From contig NC_092795.1 of NCBI RefSeq assembly GCF_918797505.1, positions 20,943,131-21,007,130 on the forward strand: DNA of 64,000 bases, given 5' to 3'. The notes under the pieces were generated by a model that saw only the letters and a program-made list of their open reading frames with translations, made no database searches and was not told where the DNA came from. Shown one piece after another: positions 57,694 to 64,000 of the stretch (position 1 is its first letter; every line of letters begins with the position of its first letter). The stretch comes from Bemisia tabaci (lineage: Eukaryota; Arthropoda; Insecta; Hemiptera; Aleyrodidae). The position numbers and the translations under genes were made by a program.

Positions 57694-58345
57694 CAGGCCT
57701 GCCACATGGCGGGGGATACCGGGTCCTTGGTATGTACCGGGGCCCGGGCCCTGGAGGGGCCCGTGACGCAGGTGACAAACCACTACAAATTCATGTGTAA
57801 CCCTTGTCTCGTAAGGAAAAGTGAAAACATTACCCTAAAGTTTCATAAACACGCTAGGGCACTATAAAATTTGTCTTACTTTTTTAGAGATTTCTATCTA
57901 ATCTCAAGATTTTGAGTATATGTAGAATGGTATTTTTAGTAACTGCGTTTCATTTTCTTCCATTGTCGGATGCTAATGGGCTCCTGATGTCTAGGCATCT
58001 TCGACTTCAATGGCTCAACTCCCTTGCCATAGACGTACGAAGGGGGAGTCTAGGGGGCCCGGCTTCTCCTAGAATTGAAAAGTATCATCTGCCCCCCCTC
58101 AAAAAAAAATTTATAGATGGTTTGAATGCAACAATTGGAAAGTATTTGGTGCTGAAAGTAAAAAAAAGGCGTAATTATTCTGCAGGAATTGATGGAAAAT
58201 CTCCATCATAAGAGCTTCAAAATGCGTCCAAATAGATTTTAAATTTCAAAAATTTCCCGGGGGAGGCCCCCCGGACCCCCCTCTGTGTTAGGGGCCCGGG
58301 CCAGGAAACTGGTACCACGGCCCAAGATGGGATGTGGCGGGCCTG
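57694..58345. mobile_element. GC-ended hAT-like non-autonomous element, 652 bp
   Basis: Ends CAGGCCTGCCACAT / ATGTGGCGGGCCTG. The perfect 8 bp duplication ATCATAGT is at 57686-57693 and 58346-58353. GC-rich subterminal blocks (GGGGCCCGGGCC) appear at both sides. The internal plus-strand ORF at 57912-58211 has no known domain and is not taken as a gene. Confidence 0.88.
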
Positions 58346-58549
58346 ATCATAGTCTTCTAAAAATAACCATCAGCGTTACTGCACCAACCAAAATCTAGCC
58401 CCCCAAAAAAAATGATTCGGCTGAAAAAGTGGGAGAAGTTAAGATGTGCAGTCTCAAAATAAAAATACCTAGCTAGCTGTGATTGGACATAGCTTTGCTT
58501 TCATTGAGACTTTCAAATTTTATGAATAAAAAACAGTAAGCGTTTAGCA

Positions 58550-58805
58550 AAAACAGTTAGTTTTGTCCTTACCCGTAGACCATACAAAAAGAGCTAAATT
58601 GAAGGAGAACTTAGCTTTTGACAGCGATGCTCTTCAAATTTTTCATATACCTGTACAATGTGTTCTAGTGAGTTTGGATGGTAAAAAATGGTCAGGAACA
58701 TTTAAAGCTTTATTTTCCATGAATGTAAGTTGTCGTTCAGGATAGATTCTGACGACTAGAGCCTTACTAGAGTAAGGAAAGAAAGTCTAAAATTGTTAAA
58801 AGTCA
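58550..58805. repeat. Partial copy of the TTATAGGGT MITE
   Basis: Shares ACCATAC.GAAAG/AAGTGCTAAAT, GACAGCGAT..CTTCAAATTT, CTAGTGAGTT, ACATTTAA.GCTTTATTTTCC and AGTCTAAAA.GTTAAAAGT with the right half of the element at 57107-57545. Confidence 0.65.
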
Positions 58806-59020
58806 CAGAAAAACGCGAAAAAAGAAAAAAGTCGGAAAAGGAAGTCAAATTTACATAACAATTAAATGAACATAAAAATTTCGTAAAAAGTATTGGAAAT
58901 TACGAACAAATGTATTTACGTAAAAACTGTATTAAAAAGAAAGTTAATTTTAATTAAGAAAAATAATCTTGGTAAATCAATTTCTCGCGTAAATTTGACT
59001 CAAAATTCATTTACAAAACA

Positions 59021-59100
59021 GGGCCGGATTTACCTACTTGCCGCCCATGGGCCGGATTTACCTACTTGCTGCCTATGGGCCACCTGTATTTTGCCGCCCC
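59021..59100. repeat. CAGGGCCGGATTTACCTACT fragment with internal duplication
   Basis: GGGCCGGATTTACCTACTTG occurs twice 31 bp apart, followed by TTTGCCGCCCCCTT. CAGGGCCGGATTTA resembles ends of hAT transposons. No matching second end with a target duplication was found; a similar TTTGCCGCCCCCTG piece is at about 63668. Confidence 0.5.
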
Positions 59101-59218
59101 CTTCTCATTCGTTTCGAAGCATCAATAAGAAACAACTTAATCGGCCCGAAACAGTAACAGAGAAACAACTTAAAACGGGACTAAGGCCGCAAATAATGAA
59201 AAGAAACACATCATATAT

Positions 59219-60110
59219 ATAAGCTCCAAGACCTCCTAATTTTGCGTAACTGGTAACGCTTAGTTCCAGCATTCTACCGGGCCGATTTTTATGATTTTTG
59301 CGGCTATCGACGGGCAAGTCTCTTTAGATAAACCAACTTTTTTCAGATTTTCATAATATGGCCCAGGTTTTTTTATATTACGTGGTAAAGTTGCAAATTA
59401 TCCCATTTAAACAATGTAAATTTATACTTTTTGTCATAGTTCGTTTGAGCGTTCTTCCGGGCCGATTTTTATGATTTTTGCGTAAATCGACAGGTAATAG
59501 GCCCTAGATGAGCCCGCTCTAATCAGATTTTGGAAATAGGACCCAGGTTTTTTTTTTTTTAAATCACATTAGGTCTTGTCTCCACGAGCCGTTTCACGAG
59601 ATTTGTCCCAGGGAAAAATCCCACTTACGAAGTTGGGAAAAATATTGAGTTAAGCAATATTTTTCCCAGTACCATGTATGGTACTTCTACCCCTAGGACC
59701 CAGTGAGAGAAGAAGAAGAAGTGAAAACGAATTGTGCGATATTTTATTCATTACTACATTGTTAATGTTTGTTTAGTTAAAATAATGTGTCTAATTGTCA
59801 ATCGAGTGCATTTATTATTATAATACCGGTTAAATACTCGACTTTAACTACTTTATCTTCCCGCGCAAACTAGTCGCAGGACTGTATGAGCCCCGTCCCG
59901 TGGAGACGGTAACTGGGAAAAATCCCAGAAGTTTCATTCCTGCGATTCGAACTTGGGACAAATCCCATGAAAACGTCCCGTGGAGACAAGGCCTTATACA
60001 ATTGAGTGAATTTGCGGAATGCTCCGGGACTGCTACCGCTATGCGCAGGAGGACGCGCAGTGGTCGAGGAGGTTGCGCAGTAGCTGGGTAGCCTGCGCAT
60101 CAGCTCTATC
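59219..60110 (+). repeat. Composite repeat, copy 2 (5' part), interrupted by a MITE
   Basis: Starts ATAAGCTCCAAGACCTCCTA, then the two tandem subrepeats, then the GCGC-rich block (TGCGCAGGAGGACGCGCAGTG) ending GCGCATCAGCTCTA at about 60108. A 422 bp MITE sits at 59572-59993. The tRNA-like module is absent; the palindrome arm follows instead. Confidence 0.8.
59572..59993. mobile_element. PIF/Harbinger-like MITE with TTA duplication
   Basis: Ends GGTCTTGTCTCCACGAGC.. and ..GTCCCGTGGAGACAAGGCC, with TTA at 59569-59571 and 59994-59996. Sister copies of the host repeat (33625 and 61970 regions, ATCACGTTATAAAAGTG) show the uninterrupted site, confirming the 3 bp TTA target. 422 bp, non-coding. Confidence 0.85.
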
Positions 60111-61620
60111 TACAGGGTGTCCCAAAAGTCCGTACCCCCCTCGTAACTTTTGAACGGTTAGAGATAGAAAAACGAAACTTTGGGAATGTTTCTACCTTAA
60201 AGGGGTCCATCTTCTAGGGGGGTCAAAATTTTTGTCCTCCCCTCAGGGGGGGCGCGGGGGCCCCCAACTTTTTTTTTTCAAATGGTAACCCCTATCTTGT
60301 GATACATCATTAGAAAGAGCATAAAAAACTAAGAATTTTGGCGCAAACCGCGAATCAATATCTTAATTTTTGACCGAGTTATGATAGGTCCAAGGTCAAA
60401 TTTGACCTATTTTCAAAAAATCATATCTCCGGTTCAAATTATCGTAAAGAAAAAAATAAAACGGGAAAATTTACCAAATTGTAAGCACTTTCAAGTAAAA
60501 ATCACAGAAATTACTTCAAACTAATTTTAAGGGGGGTTTCGGACCCCCAAATACGTCATTTTAAAGGTCATACTATATTCTCGCGAAATGAGCCAATTTC
60601 CCCTTACTTTTCCTCAACATTATCTTAGTAAGTTCAAAATTAGTTCAAAATTGCGTTTTGAAGTCCCCAAATTTCGAACAAAGTTTTAAAAAAAAATGAA
60701 ATTTAAATGGTTGAATTAAATTACCTTAAATTTCGTTTTTTGAACTTTGCTCGAAATTTGGGGACTTCAAAACGCAATTTTGAACTAATTTTGAACTTAC
60801 TAAGATAATGTTGAGGAAAAGTAAGGGGAAATTGGCTCATTTCGCGAGAATATCGTATGACCTTTAAAATGACGTATTTGGGGGTCCGAAACCCCCCTTA
60901 AAATTAGTTTGAAGTAATTTCTGTGATTTTTACTTGAAAGTGCTTACAATTTGGTAAATTTTCCCGTTTTATTTTTTTCTTTACGATAATTTGAACCGGA
61001 GATATGATTTTTTGAAAATAGGTCAAATTTGACCTTGGACCTATCATAACTCTGTCAAAAATTAAGATATTGATTCGCGGTTTGCGCCAAAATTCTTAGT
61101 TTTTTATGCTCTTTCTAATGATGTATCACAAGATAGGGGTTACCATTTGAAAAAAAAAAGTTGGGGGCCCCCGCGCCCCCCCTGAGGGGAGGACAAAAAT
61201 TTTGACCCCCCTAGAAGATGGACCCCTTTAAGGTAGAAACATTCCCAAAGTTTCGTTTTTCTATCTCTAACCGTTCAAAAGTTACGAGGGGGGTACGGAC
61301 TTTTGGGACACCCTGTAGATAGAGCTGATGCGCAGGCTACCCAGCTACTGCGCAACCTCCTCGACCACTGCGCGTCCTCCTGCGCATAGCGGTAGCAGTC
61401 CCGGAGCATTCCGCAAATTCACTCAATTGTATAAGGCCTTGTCTCCACGGGACGTTTTCATGGGATTTGTCCCAAGTTCGAATCGCAGGAATGAAACTTC
61501 TGGGATTTTTCCCAGTTACCGTCTCCACGGGACGGGGCTCATACAGTCCTGCGACTAGTTTGCGCGGGAAGATAAAGTAGTTAAAGTCGAGTATTTAACC
61601 GGTATTATAATAATAAATGC
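59808..61620. repeat. 1813 bp near-perfect palindrome
   Basis: Positions pair to a constant sum (121428) from 59808/61620 inward to a loop of about 20 bp near 60714. Each arm contains, from outside in, the right half of the TTA MITE, the GCGC-rich block of the composite repeat, and an ACAGGGTGTCCCAAAAGTCC-ended segment of about 600 bp. The mirrored short ORFs at 59870-60100 (-) and 61328-61558 (+) are by-products of this symmetry. Confidence 0.9.
60112..61317. mobile_element. Palindromic core with ACAGGGTGTCCCAAAAGT ends
   Basis: Outer ends ACAGGGTGTCCCAAAAGTCC and complement. Arms are nearly identical, including GGGGGGCGCGGGGGCCCCC and AAAGTGCTTACAATTTGG. Because the flanking sequence is also mirrored, no target duplication can be assigned. 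Confidence 0.75.
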
Positions 61621-61624
61621 ACCC

Positions 61625-62480
61625 TGTATACTATAAGCTCCGAGACCTCCTAATTTTGCGAAACTGGTAACGCTTAGTTCCAGCGTTCTACCGGGCCGAT
61701 TTTCATGATTTTTGCGGCTATTGACGGGCAATTGCCTCTAGATAAGCCAACTCTTTTCAGATTTTCAAAATATGGCCCAGGTTTTTTTATATTACGTGGT
61801 AAAATTGCGACTTCTCCCATTTAAACAATGTAAATGTATACTTTTTGTCATAGTTTGTTTGAGCGTTCTACCGGGCCGATTTCCATGATTTTTGCGTAAA
61901 TCGACAGGTAATAGGCCCTAGATGAGCCCGCTGCAATCAGATTTTGGAAAAAGGACTCAGGTTTTTTTAAAATCACGTTATAAAAGTGAGTGAGTTTACA
62001 GAATGCTCCGGTACTGCTACCGCTATGCGCGGGAGGATGCGCAATGGTCGAGGAGGTTGCGCAGTAGTTGGGTAGCCTGCGCATCAGCTCTACACTTTTA
62101 TCTACACAAGATTAGCATCTACTGATTCATGTTGAGCGGTGGCCGAGTCGTCTAAGACGTCCAATGCGTCCGCTTTGGTCACAGTGTAGGTTCGATCCCC
62201 GACTCATGAAATCTTCATTATTACCTGACTATCATTGTTCATTGTTTTACTGCAATATTTCATCAAGCAGTCATTCCAAAACGCGTCCTTTTAATTTTAA
62301 AGTAATTTTAAGTAAAGTTTAAAATTAAAGTATACCTCATATCGTAATTGTTTAGGGGAAAAATAAAACTAACACTGATAGGAGGGTAAAAATAGGGCCG
62401 CGAAGCGGCCCATTGATGGCGCGGAGCGCCTTCAGGGGGTTGGGCCGCGTAGCGGCCAGGGGGCGTAGCCCCCTAGTACT
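61625..62480 (+). repeat. Composite repeat, copy 3, full structure
   Basis: Begins TATACTATAAGCTCCGAG at about 61627. Two tandem subrepeats follow (61685-61800 and 61860-61980), then the GCGC-rich block (61990-62095), TATCTACACAAGAT, the tRNA-like module (box A 62140-62150, box B 62189-62199), the body, and the GC hairpin tail ending GTAGCCCCCTAGTA at about 62478. Unlike copy 2 it is uninterrupted. Confidence 0.85.
62134..62480 (+). repeat. tRNA-like SINE module, copy 2
   Basis: Head GAGCGGTGGCCGAGTCGTCT, box B GGTTCGATCCC, AT-rich body, then a tail with perfect hairpins (GGGCCGCGAAGCGGCCC, GGCGCGGAGCGCC, GGCCGCGTAGCGGCC, GGGGGCGTAGCCCCC). Confidence 0.85.
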
Positions 62481-62515
62481 TATCTACACAAGATGCACGC
62501 TTCTTGCCTCCATAC

Positions 62516-62887
62516 GAGCGGTGGCCGAGTCGTTTAAAATGTCGGATGCGTCCGCTTTGATCACGGTGTGGGTTCGATCCCCGACCCCTGATTATTTTAA
62601 TTATTACCTGATCATCATTGTTCGTTGTTTTACTGCAAAATTTCATCAAGCAGTCATTTCAAAACGCGTCCTTTTGACTTCAAAAAACAATTTTTTTCTT
62701 TATTCATCAAAACCAAAAATTTTTTCACTCTAAAAGTAAAGTATACCTCATATCGTAATTTTTTAGGGGAAAAATAAAACTAACACTGGAAGAAGGGTAA
62801 AAATAGGGCCGCGAAGCGGCCCATTGATGGCGCGGAGCGCCCTCAGGGGGCTGGGCCGCGTAGCGGCCAGGGGTCGTAGCCCCCTAG
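62516..62887 (+). repeat. tRNA-like SINE module, copy 3, in tandem
   Basis: Box A TGGCCGAGTCG at 62522-62532 and box B GGTTCGATCCC at 62571-62581, with the same body and hairpin tail as the preceding module. The joint between the two (62479-62515) repeats TATCTACACAAGAT, so the tandem unit includes that leader. Confidence 0.87.
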
Positions 62888-64000
62888 TAAAATATAATAA
62901 GAAACCCGGGACGTTTCGCAGGGATCACACCCGCAGTTTCAACCGGCAAAACAAGAAAAATTGAAAGAAAGGACACTATGCCCCTCACTACTAGCAAAAG
63001 TTCGCACGGAACTTTGCGCGAAAGTTAAGTTCCGTAAACCTATCTATGTGTGAACAAGGCCTTCCATTTGTAAGAAATGAAGGTAAAAATTATGCAAGAA
63101 CAAACATAAATGTGGTTTAATAATTTTAACTTCCACCGGCGCGCCGCGCTGACCGCACTGTGTTTGGCGCAATGCGTGAAGTATTCCTACGGTCTTGTAG
63201 GCGCTATGCGTTTCACGCCGACCGCCGCACAGTGGATTGAGTCAATTAGAGGGGTCGGACATGAAATTTTTGACAAAAACTGCAAATGTTGATGTTTATT
63301 TCGTCACATTTTAAAGTTCAAGGGGTGATACTGGAAGAAAATATCACGAGAAAACCAGTGGAACAGCTTGCAGAACATTAGATTCTTGTATAAACGGAGT
63401 TATGAGCGTTTTAAGTTCCCAAATTTTTTCCGACCTCTCTCATTGACTCGATTCACCGTGCGCGCCGCGCTGAGGGCTTCTCCTTTTTATCTCAAGTCCT
63501 CATCATCATTGCTGCACAGTTCCATGCCAAATTGCGTGTTTAGTTTCTCTCTTAACTCGACTAATTAAAGGTGCTGTCTCTTGTGTCACCGAAAGACGCT
63601 TTCTCGTTTGTAATTTTTTTTTCTGAATCCGATTTTTTTTAAACCTACATTTTAAAAAAATGCAAAATTTGCCGCCCCCTGCGTTAAGAAATGAGAGATT
63701 CTGTACTCCATTACCTAATGCATCTGACGAGTTTTTCAATTCAAAAAGGAACGTATGACACTCCACAAATAAATCACGTTTGAAGCGCAAACCGGAAAAA
63801 ACACGATTTGTCAAAAGTATTCATTAAGTATTGCACTTTCCACAGAAGCATATTGCACAAAAATGTCACTGTAACGACTTCCGGATATGGTTGCGACCAA
63901 CTTAAGGCTCAAAATTTTGATTTGTTCGCTCCCTAAAAAAAATGGTCCATCTCTGTAACTGTGCTCACCAAAACTGACAAAGATCCCAGGGTCACATTCT

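Larger units (their letters stand above)
53896..64000. other. Repeat-dense region, probably intron of the Ser-rich gene or intergenic
   Basis: No further exon of the plus-strand gene was recognised up to the window end. Most of the 10 kb is explained by the repeats listed separately. Unexplained remains include 54180-54680, 55010-55150 and 62890-64000. The last has two short CGCGCCGCGCTGA motifs (about 63140 and 63460) and a TTTGCCGCCCCCT segment (about 63668) also seen at about 59095. Confidence 0.5.

Noticed and set aside
57912..58211. 99-residue ORF
   Set aside because: Lies wholly inside the hAT-like element, without a transposase motif or dimerisation domain.
61328..61558. Identical 76-residue ORFs at 59870-60100 (-) and 61328-61558 (+), and similar ones at 33431-33680 and 61848-62084
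   Set aside because: They are translations of the GCGC-rich block of the composite repeat, duplicated by the palindrome, with no sign of coding selection.
62134..62200. Functional tRNA genes at the A/B-box modules
   Set aside because: Cloverleaf pairing in the acceptor and anticodon arms is not convincing, and the modules continue into a repeated body and tail, so they are SINE-like.

Overview
This 64 kb window is animal nuclear DNA, most likely from an insect. It is AT-rich, its genes are split into many short exons with GT-AG introns, and it contains non-LTR retrotransposon, MITE and tRNA-derived SINE remains. There are no bacterial operons, ribosome binding sites or CRISPR arrays. A sap-sucking hemipteran is possible, but that is only a guess from the look of the repeats; the species is not established. 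I see three complete protein-coding genes and the 5' part of a fourth.

Layout. (1) 71-10319 (+): a complete 12-exon ROR-family receptor tyrosine kinase (signal peptide, Frizzled-type CRD, kringle, one membrane helix, kinase), 716 aa, with all exon phases agreeing. A long AT-rich flank or 3' UTR follows. (2) 14539-16385: an 1847 bp inverted-repeat DNA transposon with a perfect 9 bp target duplication. (3) 21837-26919 (-): a complete 6-exon RNF41/NRDP1-type RING E3 ligase, 315 aa. (4) 30185-46940 (-): a 14-exon homologue of FIRRM (C1orf112, FIGNL1-interacting regulator of recombination and mitosis), about 944 aa, with one exon junction unresolved. (5) 46941-49303: a region shared by FIRRM and a divergent gene on the other strand. 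It holds an E2F-like site and one MITE nested inside another. (6) 49304-53895 and beyond (+): three coding exons of a Ser-rich basic protein whose 3' exons are not visible. Its short N-terminal KTYS motif resembles the Pds5-binding motifs of Wapl and Haspin, but its identity is unproven. (7) 53896-64000: a repeat-dense stretch, probably a long intron or intergenic. It contains a 5'-truncated jockey-like LINE with a 15 bp target duplication, several hAT-like and fold-back MITEs, a tandem array, a 1.8 kb near-perfect palindrome, and copies of a composite repeat with tRNA-like modules and GC-rich hairpin tails.

Functionally, ROR (Wnt-type signalling) and RNF41 (receptor and endosomal ubiquitylation) look like unrelated neighbours. 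FIRRM and the divergent Ser-rich gene share a short 5' region. If the latter is a cohesin or mitosis factor, they would form a head-to-head pair of cell-cycle genes; that is inference. The most unusual material is the mobile DNA: several elements can be delimited to the base by their target duplications, insertions are nested, and one palindrome must have arisen by inverted duplication of already nested repeats.
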